Counted from the first letter of the stretch, positions 1-11,078 are shown. The stretch is DNA of 64,000 nt from Flammulina velutipes (GCA_011800155.1 CM022368.1:2666001-2730000); one strand, 5' to 3'. Translations and numbers: made by a program. The notes: generated by a model not told the origin, from the letters alone.

Positions 1-225
1 GGTGTAACCATGTCCATAAAACGGTCTGGGGAAAGGAAGCTGGTCGAAGGTTTGCCGTGGATGCTGTGGCGAAAGCGAGCTAGAGGTATATTGAGATTAG
101 ATGGTTGCTATTTCTAAGCGACTTACCACAGGGAAGAATATGGTCTTGTAATCCGAACGAGTGAAGAGGTAGAGGGTCTCCAAGTGGTAGTAAGTGCGAC
201 TCCGCCATGAAGTTCGGTAAACCAT
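1..225 (-). CDS. UbiA-family prenyltransferase or UbiA-type terpene cyclase, 5' part only
   Basis: Only the N-terminal part is in the window; the gene runs off the left edge. The ATG at 225-223 opens a frame with R-T-Y-Y-H-L-E-T-L-Y-L-F-T-R-S-D-Y-K-T-I, then F-F-P-V. An intron at 80-126 (GTAAGT to CTAG) leads into L-A-F-A-T-A-S-T and a W-T-W-L-H segment. The pattern 'YHL..LYLFT.SDYKTI.FP' followed by a hydrophobic helix matches the start of basidiomycete UbiA membrane proteins, which prenylate aromatic acids or cyclise prenyl diphosphates (for example the cyathane cyclase EriG type). The Asp-rich NDxxDxxxD motif that would confirm activity lies outside the window. It neighbours an AKR and a P450, which suits specialised metabolism. 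Family call fairly good; substrate unknown. Confidence 0.65.
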
Positions 226-860
226 GTAGCTAACACGCGAAGGTATACTATCGACAGCATTTTAGACTAGAGCGGGACCAAGTTTTTCTGGAGAAGCCGA
301 GGCGGAGAGACATGCGAACAGAAAGAAGTAGTAAATTCGTGCGATGATGTGCAAATGCAGGGCACATTTGGAGCGCGTTTTGAAATTGAATTCTGGTTTA
401 GCACATCTTTTCCTGAGATAAGCCTGAAGCTCGTAAGTTACCTCGCTGAAGGCTTATCGCGGAACATTTGCTCCGAAAACTGTCTCGTCCAGGTAGACCA
501 GCTGCAATACGCCAAAGTCGACCCGAGTTTCCTCCTGAGGCATAGCATTCCGGACACATGAGGTGAGAGCTGAGTTGAAGATTTGAAGAAGGCAACTCAG
601 AGAAGGACACCACCAGTAAGGCAATAGAGAGAACGAGAGAACGTGTTTGATCGCAACTTTTCGTCTGATATATATTCCCACGAGGCGGCCCGTCAATCAC
701 CGACAATGTGGCGTTAAACTTTGAAATACTACCACATGCGGGACAGGGAAATGAGCATCCTTAGCGCTAGATATTTGCATTTATGAAGGGCTTAATTGAA
801 ATTTATGATCAGCATCCAGTAGTAATATCATCTCTTCAAAGACTGTCAGAATGTCCGGCT
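226..860. other. Intergenic region, upstream of the UbiA gene and downstream of the AKR
   Basis: No convincing coding region. Short open frames on both strands (for example about 100 codons on the minus strand at 398-706) overlap each other, lack recognisable domains and have no plausible splice partners. It should hold the promoter of the UbiA gene and the 3' UTR of the AKR. Confidence 0.5.
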
Positions 861-2405
861 TCAGCCCATTGAACAAGAGCTAGATATCAGATTCCTACGG
901 TATGCAGCCGCGTTCGCAGGGCCCAGTTCAGTCAATCTGGTATTTTGGATACTACTATCGTACAGCTTTTGTCTCGGAAAGATATCTTCACATCCTGGGA
1001 GCACGATGCTCATAGCTGGCGCAAACTTAGACAACAAGACATTGATTAAACAGTTCACGTACGGTTCCTCCAGGTACTTTACATCCTCTTCAGAGAGCGT
1101 ATTTTTACCCACGAGGGCCTCGAGAAGTCTCTCAGGCTGCACAAAACATCAGATCCGAGCCAAAGTGAAAGTGATACTACGTACACTATTCGCACCAACA
1201 ACTGGACTAGAAACCCTGGTCAACGACCAGGTGAGAGCAACCTGGGACATCTTCCAAGAATACTTCTGGGAGAGTTCAATCACACGCTCGATGATCTTGA
1301 CATCCGATTCTTTCAAGGGTTTTTGGAAGCCAGCCTTTGTACGGGATGTTTCCTGGCCCAGTGGACGTGCGAGATTGCCATCCATCAGCGGAGAGTAGGC
1401 CATGATGCCGATACCCTTGTATTGACAATAGGCGAAGAGCTCTAGTTCCTAACAATGTCTTGTCAGAATCAATATGTGTCTGGAAAGACGACATCTGACC
1501 TCAGTGCGGTACAAGAGTGAATGCTCCATTTGGACACTGGTGAAAGTTGTCCATCCGTTTACTTGAGCAACGTTGTTCATCTCGATAAACTTCCAGGCGC
1601 GAACATTAGACGCCCCGATGTAACGAACCTTTCCGGACCGAACAAGGTCGTTCAAGGCTCGCATAGTCTCTTCGAAGGGCGTGTCGTCGTCCGTCATGTG
1701 GATCAAGAGAACGTCGATGTAATCCGTCTGAAGACGCGCCAGACAATCGTCGACCTGATTGAAGATCGCTGTCCTGGAAAGGCCGCCTTGGTTGACGTAG
1801 TCGCGCTGGTCCTTCAGCTCGGGGCGGAAGTAGCTAGTTATGGTGGTGGGTTCTTCATGATCGACGAGAAACCTGATTTTGGTGACAAGTGTGATATTCT
1901 TGCGTGGTATCTCGTTCTACACATCCGTAAGAAAGGCGGCACTAATCATGCAACGGACTCGGACGCACTTGCTTCAAGAATTTGCCAATGATGGTCTCGG
2001 ACGCGCCATTACTAGGAATCTCGATGATTCGCTGGTGCAAATAGGTGTGATAATTTGGCTTACCTGTACATATTGGCGGTGTCCCAAGTAGTAACCCCAG
2101 CATCCCATGCAGCCGCCAGGAGCGAGAACGCCTATTGTTGTAAGTCAGCAATGCTAGGTCTCTAAGCGAAATACTCTTACTTTCTCTTCACCCATAGTCC
2201 ATGGCTGCGAGACATATACATTCAGATTTAAATTTGATAGAATAGAAATGGCGGCTTACGGTCCAAGCGGGATCTCCGAAGCTCATACATCCCAGCTGTA
2301 GAGCGCATTAGAACGATCCATACTGTAATAAGAGTAGCGCACTATAGGCACTGAGACGCGCAGACCAGTTTTTCCTAGGCGGTTGTAAGTAGCTTTGCTA
2401 GTCAT
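861..2405 (-). CDS. Aldo-keto reductase (aryl-alcohol dehydrogenase / versiconal reductase type)
   Basis: NADPH-dependent carbonyl reductase of the AKR superfamily. The spliced protein starts at the ATG 2405-2403 (M-T-S-K-A-T-Y-N-R-L-G-K-T-G-L-R-V-S) and continues L-G-C-M-S-F-G-D. Catalytic residues are visible: Asp and Tyr in W-D-T-A-N-M-Y-S-N-G, Lys in L-V-T-K, His in L-L-I-H-M-T-D. Later motifs are G-K-V-R-Y-I-G-A-S-N, the M-A-Y-S-P-L loop and the NADP-binding region V-V-G-A-N-S followed by P-E-R-L-L-E-A-L. Introns are seen at 1449-1499, 1917-1968, 2012-2063 and further upstream, including a 24-nt exon. The extreme C-terminus after E-E-P-Y is uncertain: the frame stays open to 861, but family members normally stop soon after this point. 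Neighbours suggest reduction of an aldehyde intermediate. Confidence 0.85.
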
Positions 2406-2732
2406 TGCGAGTGCCGGAGTTGCGAATAGGCGCGTGGCTGACTATATCGAACCAGAGCTGTCTGGGGTCTCTATCAGAGCGTGGTAAACCGGTTCACTGA
2501 ATCGCTGTGAGAACGGACGGCTCGCAATCTTAGTTGGATCTCCATTTTGATATGGTGTTGAACGTGTGAACGCTAGCACACGAACCAACAACAGAACCAA
2601 ACCTACTCAAGTTCCCGGAAAACTCCGAAGTGCTCCCTCTTTTGATCTTTTGATTCAGCCAACTTGAAGAAGCTACCTCAGTGTTATGCCGATGCTTAAG
2701 ATTGAACTAATTTTGAGGGAATGGCATAGGTC
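2406..2732. promoter_or_regulatory. Shared divergent promoter of AKR and P450
   Basis: The AKR (minus) and P450 (plus) start codons are 327 bp apart and point away from each other, so this interval must serve both. No specific operator could be named by eye. The arrangement fits co-regulation of two pathway genes. Confidence 0.5.
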
Positions 2733-5177
2733 ATGGACGCTCTTTTCTCCGTCAGCGAGCATCTCCCAGTTCCTGGTCTTGTTGCTATCGGTTTCATTCT
2801 CTTTCTCCTTGCAATCTCTCCGACATGGTCCTCCACAATCGACTTCCTGCCGCTTCCTGTTCGTCTACTTTCATTCTGGAAACCTGCTCCAACGTCTCAA
2901 TATGTCTAGCCGGGTGCAACATTCTTCTGGGGTCACGAAAAGACCATCTTTTATAAACAACCTGGTCGAGCTATTCGGACGTGGGTAGCCGAGTTCGGTT
3001 CCACCTTTCGTATCAAAGCAGCATTTGGTGTACGTCTCTGATAAGTCTACATTGATCTAGTTCTCAGACTTCTTAGGCGGCGGATGTGGTACGTGTCCAG
3101 CTCGTATAAGCGTCGTCCAGTATGGTTCATCGAATACCCGTAGCTTGTCCTCAGTGATCCTTTGGCTGTTACCTATCTACTGCAGAAGCGCGTCTTCGAC
3201 TACCGTAAGCTCTTTATATATCAGCATCATCTCAAGGTTGACGCATGAACGCAAGATCACAGCGTTGTCGTTCGTCCACGGGTTGCACGCCTTCTCGGAA
3301 AAGGCTTGGGATGGGTTGAAGGTGAAGAGGACCATAAAAGGATGCGACGACTCGCCAAACCTGCCTTGACGTATGTTCACCCTGCTCATATATGACTCGG
3401 TATTGACTACTTGCTGAACATCGTAGCGCGGACAACATGAAAGCGATGTCTGGTGATATCCTCGATGCAGCAAGCCGTGTGAGGTATCATTCTATGCGCA
3501 TGATACCGTATCATTCTCAAGCTACATCCTTCTAATCAAGGTAACACAAGACCTAGTGTCGTATGTGCAGCAACATGGGCCAGGCGTACAAGTCAATATT
3601 GTGGACTGGACTGGTAAATCAACGTTGAACATCGTAGGACGTGTGGTACGTCAATCACCGCCCTCTATTCAGCTATATATAGAAATTACACTCCAGGCTT
3701 TCCTTCATGACTTCGAAGGTGGAAATTCTCGTGAGGCGCAAGACATCCTTGACGCCAGGAAGTCAGGTGTACAACCCATCGCACGATACATCGGTTTCTT
3801 AGTGAGTGATTGCTGTTTATGATGTGTTGACTCCTCTGATAAGACCATCCGCAGACTCTCATGCTTCTTCGTCGGTTTACATTCCTCAATTACCTCCCGA
3901 TAGCAGCAATACAAGGTCAAGGCCTAGCAAAACGCACTGTGCAGGTAGATATGTCCAGCGCTCACGCTTGAGTATGATTGACTTGTACATAGGCTGGTGT
4001 AGCTCGAGAGCTAATTGCGAGGAACCGCGCGTTGATGGATGAACATCGCCAAAAAGAGGAAGGAGATCTTCTTACCCGCCTTCGTAAGTACCAAAGCAGG
4101 CATTGTCAATCCGTTTCTATTATCGCACACCCCAGTTTTAGCCGCCGACGAAGAAAGAGTATCTAGGGAAGAACTCTACGAGCACGTGAGCATGCGCCAC
4201 ACTTATTCTCAACTGTTTACTGACACCTAGTCAGATATCTACCTTCATGTATGCAACAATGTCTGCTTCCCATGGATGACATTGATATCCTACAGCATTG
4301 CTGGCTTTGAGAGCACCACTATCACATCGGGATTTGCCGTGTGGGAGCTGGCTCGGCACCCCGACAAGCAACAAAGATTGCGAGCAGAGCTCAACGCTCT
4401 TAACGGAGAGCCGACATTCAATGACTTTCAGAACAGACTTCCGTATCTAGACTGCATACTAAAAGAAACGCAAGTCTACCCAAACCGACTCATCATTGAT
4501 ACTGACATCATGCTGTTCGGCCAGATTGCGTCTCTATCCTGGTCTCCCGAACATTGAACGTACCGCTACAAAGGACGATGTCCTGCCACTGCAACGGCCT
4601 GTGAAGCTCGCCGACGGCACCATGTCCAATGAGCTTGTCATCCGCGCCGGCCAGGTCAGTTCGAGTCACTCATATCCTAATACAGTGCTCACTGGAAGCA
4701 ACAGACCGTCCTGATCCCTATCATCGCCATGCATAGACAGGACTCTATTTGGGCGGATGCTGACTCCTTCAGGCCAGAACGGTGGTTGGAGAAGCTGCCT
4801 CCCACTGACGATCTTCCTTCCGGCTGGGCCAACCTGCTCGCCTTTAGCGACGGTCCGCGAAGCTGTGTAGGGAGTCAACTGGGTGAGCGTCTACTATTAT
4901 AACTCGGCGCTTTATACTTATCACCTGTACAAATGTTAGCGATGTACAACTTCAAGGTGTGTATATTTCCGGAGTTTCGACAGCAAGGAGCAGCGCTAAT
5001 CAACAATAGGTCATTCTAAGCTCATTGGTGACCCAATTCACGTTCAAAGCCCCTCCGGACACGGAGATGTCATTGAAAATAGCTTCAAGCCTGCAGCCCT
5101 GGGTACATCGCAACGGCGACAAGGATTTTGGAAGCAACGAGATTCCGATTATCCTCTATCCAGTGAATACTGTTTGA
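2733..5177 (+). CDS. Cytochrome P450 monooxygenase (first)
   Basis: Membrane-anchored heme monooxygenase of about 540 residues. The start M-D-A-L-F-S-V precedes an N-terminal hydrophobic helix, then the proline hinge L-P-L-P-P-G and F-F-W-G-H-E. The I-helix reads I-I-A-G-F-E-S-T-T, the ExxR is K-E-T-L-R-L-Y-P, the PERW motif is F-R-P-E-R-W, and the heme loop is F-S-D-G-P-R-S-C-V-G. It ends P-V-N-T-V then TGA. About 16 introns can be placed, including microexons of 12 nt (3077-3088), 14 nt (4235-4248) and 17 nt, and one GC-AG intron (4470-4524). An apparent TAG at 2907-2909 is the acceptor of the 51-nt intron 2859-2909, so the gene reads as intact. Probably oxidises a product of the neighbouring UbiA/AKR enzymes. 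Confidence 0.9.
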
Positions 5178-5639
5178 GCTATAACCACAAGTCTGATGGG
5201 CAATATGTATGGATATCTAATGAAAATGGAAAAAGTGAAACTGCTCGATTACGCGTTCAGAGGAGAAACTTGCGACGCCACACTAAGATATAGTAGCGCT
5301 GGGCCCGATAACTGTTCAATGATGAAAGAGTGGACATTAGATTGGGTATGATTATGATACAATGTCTTCAATATGGATACAATTATTCAAAAAATCCTGT
5401 CGCTGTCCGAGTCTAACGAGTCTGCGGTGGAGGAGCTAGAAGGCCTAAACAATGACATGGGTTAATACGTCGAAACATTGCGGATTCATGATCGTGTACC
5501 ATTATGCGTGACAACTACGGACGTTGGTGGTGGTGTCTTTTGAGTAAGGGAGGTTTTTGGCGTTCGTAGATAGGTAACTTGGTGTGTCTCTCCTGTCGCT
5601 CCGTATGATATAGGTCTCTGGAGAGCCGCTACATAGTGT
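5178..5639. other. Intergenic region downstream of the first P450
   Basis: AT-rich stretch with no supported gene; probably the 3' UTR of the P450 and of the opposing small membrane ORFs. Confidence 0.4.
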
Positions 5640-6130
5640 GTATTAGCACACGACGAACGAAAATCAAGCAAGCGACGTACTGCGCGCCCGGAGTTCTCTC
5701 ATCCTGAGGGTAAGCCATCGGTCCCATAACGCGAGAGCGTAGAAAACTAGGAGTATCAAAAGGACGACCACGCCACCTATGTTGAAAGTCAACCAACCGG
5801 CCATACAGAAGACGAGAATAACGTACAGTTGATGTAGTCATACTGTGCACATGGACACAATGAGAGGTCGGACGTTGGAAGCCCTTCCTGGGTTGTATGA
5901 AGTGAGTGGGGAGCCATAGGGCATAAGTAGGTGGAAGGAGAGGAAGTGACAAGCAAGAGCCACGGAACAGGCTTTTATGGTAAAAGCCACAGCTTCGTCA
6001 CCGGTCGAAAGGGAAAGCTGTGTGAGAACGATGGCCGCTGCCAACAACGACAAGGCCTTTATGGGATCACTCCGACGCGGCACCAAGCCAAGGCCCCGAG
6101 TGTTCCCGTTATTGTTGTCATGAAAGCAAT
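5640..6130 (-). pseudogene. Possible small multi-pass membrane protein, reading frame broken
   Basis: No family recognised. Minus-strand pieces in different frames look like parts of one small membrane protein. A first piece with M-T-T-I-T-G-T-L-G-A-L-A-W stops at TAA after G-V-I-P. The next frame carries K-A-L-S-L-L-A-A-A-I-V-L-T-Q and a second hydrophobic helix ending H-F-L-S-F-H-L-L-M-P-Y-G. A third frame has G-G-V-V-V-L-L-I-L-L-V-F-Y-A-L-A-L-W-D followed by a basic tail and TGA near 5670. I could not find GT-AG introns that join all three in frame. Either introns were missed or the gene is decayed. It lies between the P450 and YJU2, at the edge of the metabolic block. Confidence 0.25.
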
Positions 6131-6290
6131 ATGAAAGGGCGTGATTGGAGTCAAGACGTCAAATACTTCGACTAAGCTGTGCAGCTGAACTTCGGCCTCA
6201 GTTGCTGTGCTGATGTGTGGCGCTTAACAGCTAGATTAAATACAAGCATCGTACAGCAAACAGCAATCTCGAAAGCACTCGGACGTACAA

Positions 6291-7275
6291 TTACACTTTT
6301 GCCACCGGCTTCTTCTTGACAATCTTTATCCCTAGCTTGCTCTTTGGGTTGATTTTCGGCCGTTTTATCAGGTTCGCCTTGGCTGAGATCAAGGCCTTTG
6401 CAGAATCCGGCAAGAGACTATCCAGTGTGGGCTCGACGTCGTCTGCTTTGCGCTTGACAGTAATCACAGGTTCCGACGCGTCGCCGGATTCACTGGCAGG
6501 TATCTTGGAAAACACTGCCCTCACAAGTTTCTCGTCCTCTTCCTCTAACCGCTTTTTCTCCCGGTCCTCTTCCGTCTCAATCTCTTCCATCTCCATACGC
6601 GCCAACAAGTCATCCGAATTTCCCACTCGCTCGTTCCTCGCATTCCGTGCGCGAATGTCTTGCAGGGCATCTAATATGTCCATCTCCCGTTTTGAGTCGG
6701 TCGTCCGGTTCTCCAATGCCTTCATTGGATTGTTCTCCTCCTCCTCCATTTTCGCTAGTTTGTCTTCCTCGTCGGCGGCTTGTTCTTCTCGCCATGGCTC
6801 GAAATTTCGTGATGCACCGTGCTCGGCCAGGTAATCGGTGTTCTTGGGGTCGGTTTTGAATGTTATTTCAGCGGAACAGAGGGTGCTGGAGAAGGATTAA
6901 TACTTGGTCTACTTTGAGGACTGGAGAGACGCACCATTTGATGTAGAAGCGGAAAATCTTGATGCCATAATAATCTTCGCCTTCTACTGTCTCTTTGCGA
7001 GCGTTGAATTTCTTTCCCTTGTAGATATATTCGCCACAAGTATTGCATCGCCTAGATGTGTATAGTGAGCTACTGGAAGGTACGAGGTCAACAGAGTACA
7101 TACATTGAAAAGGGAGCCATGAGACGGACCACCTGTTGCGAGTTCTTGGTACCCTTCCTGCGCGGAATGAGGTCCGGGTCAAAGTCCGGGGGGAAGTATT
7201 TGTTGAGGACTGTTCATCGTTGAGCAATGTACGTTAGTTGGCGGCTATAGAGGACATACCTTTTCGTTCAGCCAT
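6291..7275 (-). CDS. YJU2: Splicing factor YJU2 (CWC16/CCDC94 family)
   Basis: Step-one splicing factor that joins the activated spliceosome and promotes branching. The spliced start is M-A-E-R-K then [12 protein letters not shown], the hallmark N-terminus of the CWC16 family. A zinc-binding pair follows: [13 protein letters not shown] and, across an intron, [14 protein letters not shown]. Then come [10 protein letters not shown] and a charged, probably coiled region rich in Glu/Arg, ending in a basic tail K-K-K-P-V-A-K-V. Four exons, about 277 residues. It is a housekeeping nuclear gene sitting inside the metabolic block and is divergent from LTO1 with only 61 bp between the start codons. 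Start chosen because the preceding sequence has no coding and M-A-E-R-K matches the family. Confidence 0.95.
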
Positions 7276-7336
7276 GGTGGTTTAGATGATAGAGAGGATG
7301 CTTAGGTAATCAGGCTCATTGTCTTTATTAACCGCC
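7276..7336. promoter_or_regulatory. 61-bp bidirectional promoter between YJU2 and LTO1
   Basis: The start codons of YJU2 (minus) and LTO1 (plus) are 61 bp apart and divergent. Both transcripts must start within or beyond this interval, so the 5' UTRs are extremely short or overlap. Confidence 0.55.
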
Positions 7337-7904
7337 ATGTCTTTCGACCTCGAATCGCTTGTCAACGTCGAACAAACGTACATCTCGCCGCATATCTGAC
7401 TGTGTATCCTCAATGCGCCACCTAGATTCTACGACTCTGGCTATGCGGACGGCTACGAGCATGGGCGCATCCATGGACTCATCGAAGGTCGTGCTCTAGG
7501 TCGAGAGAAAGGTTTCGAGATGTGGGAGGAACTTGGCTTCTACGATGGGTTTGCAAGGACGTGGAAGAGTATATTAGAACTTGGTGGCAAGGACGACTCG
7601 TGTGTATGCTGCTATCCATCCCTCTTCATATCTTTGACAACCATCCAGGCGAGCAGCAAATCACATTAACCATCTTCTCGACCTCATCGCAAAGTTTCCT
7701 CGCGTAAATCCAAGCCAAGACGACGCTACTGTCGACATATCCCGCCTACTAAGACTGATCCGATCGCGTTACAAGGCCCTTTGCTCGACGTTGGGTGTGG
7801 TACCGTCTTTGAGAGCTGGTGGCGAAGATGCTTCAGAAGCCAAAGCAGACCGGCCAAATGTCTGGCAGGTCGATGCACCAAAGCCACAAGATCTGAGCTT
7901 TTGA
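7337..7904 (+). CDS. LTO1: LTO1/ORAOV1-like Fe-S adaptor protein
   Basis: Partner of YAE1. The complex links the ABC protein RLI1/ABCE1 to the cytosolic iron-sulfur assembly targeting complex. The protein has the diagnostic G-x3-G repeat: G-Y-A-D-G-Y-E-H-G-R-I-H-G-L-I-E-G-R-A-L, then G-R-E-K-G-F-E. It then has W-E-E-L-G-F-Y-D-G and a helical C-terminal half. Three exons join cleanly (first intron splits the Q-T-F-Y-D codons; second follows K-D-D-S). The frame ends P-Q-D-L-S-F and TGA at 7902-7904, about 156 residues, normal for the family. The last three residues, Leu-Ser-Phe, fit the [LIM]-[DES]-[WF] C-terminal signal recognised by the CIA targeting complex. Start is the first ATG, next to the divergent YJU2 promoter. 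Confidence 0.92.
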
Positions 7905-8217
7905 TTTGGTGGTCTCACAGTACTCTTCCGCGGGTTTCGCGTATGTGCACACTCATATTTATTTTGGCACGAAATCCACGTTAACGATTGTGTTTATAGG
8001 ATGACTCCGTCAAGTACCAAACAAGCTAGCGAGCAGAGATGCGATACATGACGCCCAGGACTTCTTCAAGCTTCACTCGTAGGCCCGAATCTATCAGGTA
8101 GTCTAAAATGTGGCGCACAGGAATCATCCATCGTTCACGGCCCACCAAAATCAAAAGTTGTGTACATTATTCAATAATTGATATTTCCCAAAGAATATAT
8201 CACTGCACCATAGGCGC
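7905..8217. other. Convergent 3' region between LTO1 and the GMC oxidoreductase
   Basis: No supported coding sequence; two genes converge here, so it should contain both 3' UTRs. Confidence 0.4.
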
Positions 8218-11078
8218 TCAAGGACGTCCATGTGATGCCAGTATCATGCTCGCCAGCTAAAAATCCGTCAACATTCAATGCCATAGAACAACTGAACTGG
8301 AATTACCTTTTCTGCTACCGCATAGACTGTCGCTTGTAGATGCGCCCCGGGCGCAACTGGAAAGATACTTGCATCGGCCACTCTCAGATTGGAAGTCCCA
8401 TAAACTCTTAGTTCGCCGTCCAAGACACCTTCAGTCAGCCATCAGTCCCTCGTATCTAGGACAAAAATAGAGGCCAGACTCACCGCCTTTCTTACGAGGA
8501 CCCATCGCCAGAGAGCCTAAGGGCAACAGGTTAGGGATTCTCAAGTTTCGATACATGTCCAATTCTTACCCATGGGATGTTGGGCACTCTGTAAACAACT
8601 CAGCGCGTGACGAGAGAGAGTAGAGAGGTCAAACGCACCCCGACGCTATTTCTGATACGACTGTGGCGTTATGAAGCATGGTGTATAGTCGAAAAGAGTC
8701 TTGCACTTACCTGATTATATCGGCATCACTCATTGCGCCGATTGGTACCGCTAACGGAGAACCTTTGATCATCTCAGCGAACGGCTGTCGATCAACAAGG
8801 TTTCCGAGGAATTTGAAGCCAGCGAGGAGCACTTGGACATCTTGAGGCTATTATGAGGGATACCTTCAACTTCATTGTATGCAAAACATACCAAAGTCAT
8901 TACTGAGCCATCTTGGATCGATCACTGGGGGTGCGCCAATGTCGGTTGTATTGATGTGCTAGAGAGATTTCAGACTCGATCATGCCGGAAAGTTGTAGGA
9001 AACGACTGACGACTGATCCTCGATCCAGGTGATGCTGCGAGGAAATATGCTCGTCAAGTATAGTTTTGAGCATCATATACAGGTACGTACCATTGCACAG
9101 GCGAGAACAGAGATGTGGCTCTTGTTTCCGGCGGGCCCGAGTGCATTGTTGAAGAGGATATATTCGATAGCTGGGACGTCGGGGGCTGAAAGCCACCTCC
9201 GCTGCAAGTCGTACTGCATGCGTTGCAAGTCAGACAGTTTACTTTGTGAGACCGTCTTGTTGAACGCTTTCACGAGGGACCTAAATCCGTCGGCATCGAC
9301 TGCGAGATCACGTAGCGAACGTAGTGTGAGGACAGAATTGCTTGCTGCAAATAGCCCTGTCTTGTTCTTATTACTGGGAAGTATTAGACGATCGGTTGAT
9401 GAGCCTCGAAAAGTACAACGTACTATAGTTCCATTTGCTCTGAAGCAAAGGTGGCATTGTTTTTCAGGTCGTCTTACAGAAGGTCAATCCATGACATTCG
9501 ACAAATGGATATGACGAGGCGCACCAAACGTTGTGACGCCTTCTTTGACTTCGTACATTAACGACGTACAGAGATGATCCTATGAGATATATTCAACAGA
9601 CTGAGAAGAAGGAGAAAGCTAGGATAGGTACCTGCAAATTTTCACCCACAGCTGGAAGATCTACAACCGTTGGAATCTTCAGGCTGGTCAGTAGCTTTCT
9701 CTGGCCGATCCCTGAAGGGTGGTCAAGAAATAAACTTGGGAGAACATCTGTCAGGCTTTACCAGATAATTCCAAGAGTTGAGGAGACTGGTAGACCCCAG
9801 CTGCCAGGATGACTTCCTTCTTAACATTGACCGTGTACAATTTAGACCCGGATTGGAACTTCACCCCCGTAACACGGGCATCTTTATTTCGATGACCGTC
9901 AAATATGAGCTTCGTTGCCTATACGACCATAGATGAGGAGCAATCCATGAATTTTGATGTTTTCCTTACCGTTGCATTCACCAGTACACGCAAGTTGGCT
10001 TGCGGGGCACCCGAACAAAAGTAGGCCGTTGCGTACGAACGCGTACCTGTCTTGCGGTCTATGTTAGAACGTGTGTTCGTAACACCACATACATTCCCGG
10101 CATTCTGAGGTTCTGATTAGGCTACGTGAGGATAACGATATCCATGTTAACGCACTGGGTTAGGATTTGTCGTTATATTGAGAGTGTTCAACGTCTCAAC
10201 CAAAACTGAGACGGGTTCCAGATAAATATCGTTGTAAGAGACCTAATTGCAAGCATTATAAAGATGGACTTGGGGAATACGAAGCAACACTCACATTAAT
10301 AGGTCCTTTGTCACCAACCTCGTCTGGATTGTTTCCCGCCGAGGCTTGTTCAGGTGTAACGCTGGGTAATCCATTCAGTTGTCCCCCATATATAGCTTCG
10401 GAGTCTCTGAAGTGTGGTAGCAGGCCATCCCAGTTCCAGCCTTTGCCTGGCGCAAACGAGTCCCATGCATCATACTCCGCTTTGGACGCACGGTTCCACG
10501 CCATGGCGTTTAGAGCACTAGAGCCTCCCAACAACTTTCCTCTACGTGCGGATCAGACGGGAACTGCGCGAACGATAGAACGCATACCTAGGCATGCGAA
10601 TTTCCCGTCCACCGGCGCCAGGTTGGGCTTCAGTGGTAAAACTCCAAGCGTAGTTCGGGTTCGAGCCAGCTTGTCCGCTATTTCCTATAAATAACGTGAG
10701 CATCGCAGTCAGCGAAACTGCACAATTGCTTACCGGGAATATCAAGAAGGGGATCATTGTCGTGAAGCTGACCGGCTTCAATGACGCCGACGTTGAGTGA
10801 GGTTTTTTCGGATAGTCTAAATTGCGTTGAGTTGAGCAGGAGACGAGAGATGACGGTCTGACCTCCTTGCAAGGACCAACCCTGCAGTTCCCGCTCCTGG
10901 TCGGTGTCAGCAGAATTTTTTGAAGGATGAAGGGAAGGAAAGGTGTTCATTTACCTACAATAAGGTAGTCGAAATTTGTCTTGCTGAATGCTTTCGGATC
11001 GCTGTACGTTTTTTGAACACAATCGGCAAGCCCAAGGGCAAAGACGAGAGAGAGTAGAAAGAACACCTCGGAGCGCAT
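8218..11078 (-). CDS. Secreted GMC oxidoreductase (aryl-alcohol oxidase-like)
   Basis: FAD-dependent alcohol oxidase/dehydrogenase of the glucose-methanol-choline family. It starts with a signal peptide (M-R-S-E-V-F-F-L-L-S-L-V-F-A-L-G-L-A-D-C), then F-D-Y-L-I-V-G-A-G-T-A-G-L-V-L-A-R-R-L (Rossmann GxGxxG), V-I-E-A-G, and the GMC signature G-K-L-L-G-G-S-S-A-L-N-A-M-A-W-N-R-A. The middle includes V-I-L-A-A-G-V-Y-Q-S-P. The end has S-L-A-M-G-P, R-V-Y-G-T-S-N-L-R-V-A-D-A-S-I-F-P, H-L-Q-A-T-V-Y-A-V-A-E-K and a last exon L-A-S-M-I-L-A-S-H-G-R-P, stop 8218-8220. Many short introns; about 600 residues. It could oxidise an aryl alcohol or fatty alcohol made by the neighbouring A-T-R reductase and AKR, or act independently in lignocellulose degradation. 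The exact substrate cannot be read from sequence. Confidence 0.9.

Noticed and set aside
398..706. Minus-strand ORF of 102 codons near the left end
   Set aside because: Overlaps another ORF in a different frame, contains no domain and lies in the upstream region of the UbiA gene.
2907..2909. In-frame TAG in the first P450, suggesting a pseudogene
   Set aside because: It is the acceptor of a 51-nt GT-AG intron (2859-2909); removing it restores the normal proline-hinge sequence L-P-L-P-P-G.
6316..6834. Plus-strand ORF of 172 codons
   Set aside because: Antisense to the charged tail of YJU2; its Ser/Phe-rich composition is the mirror of the Glu/Lys-rich coding strand.
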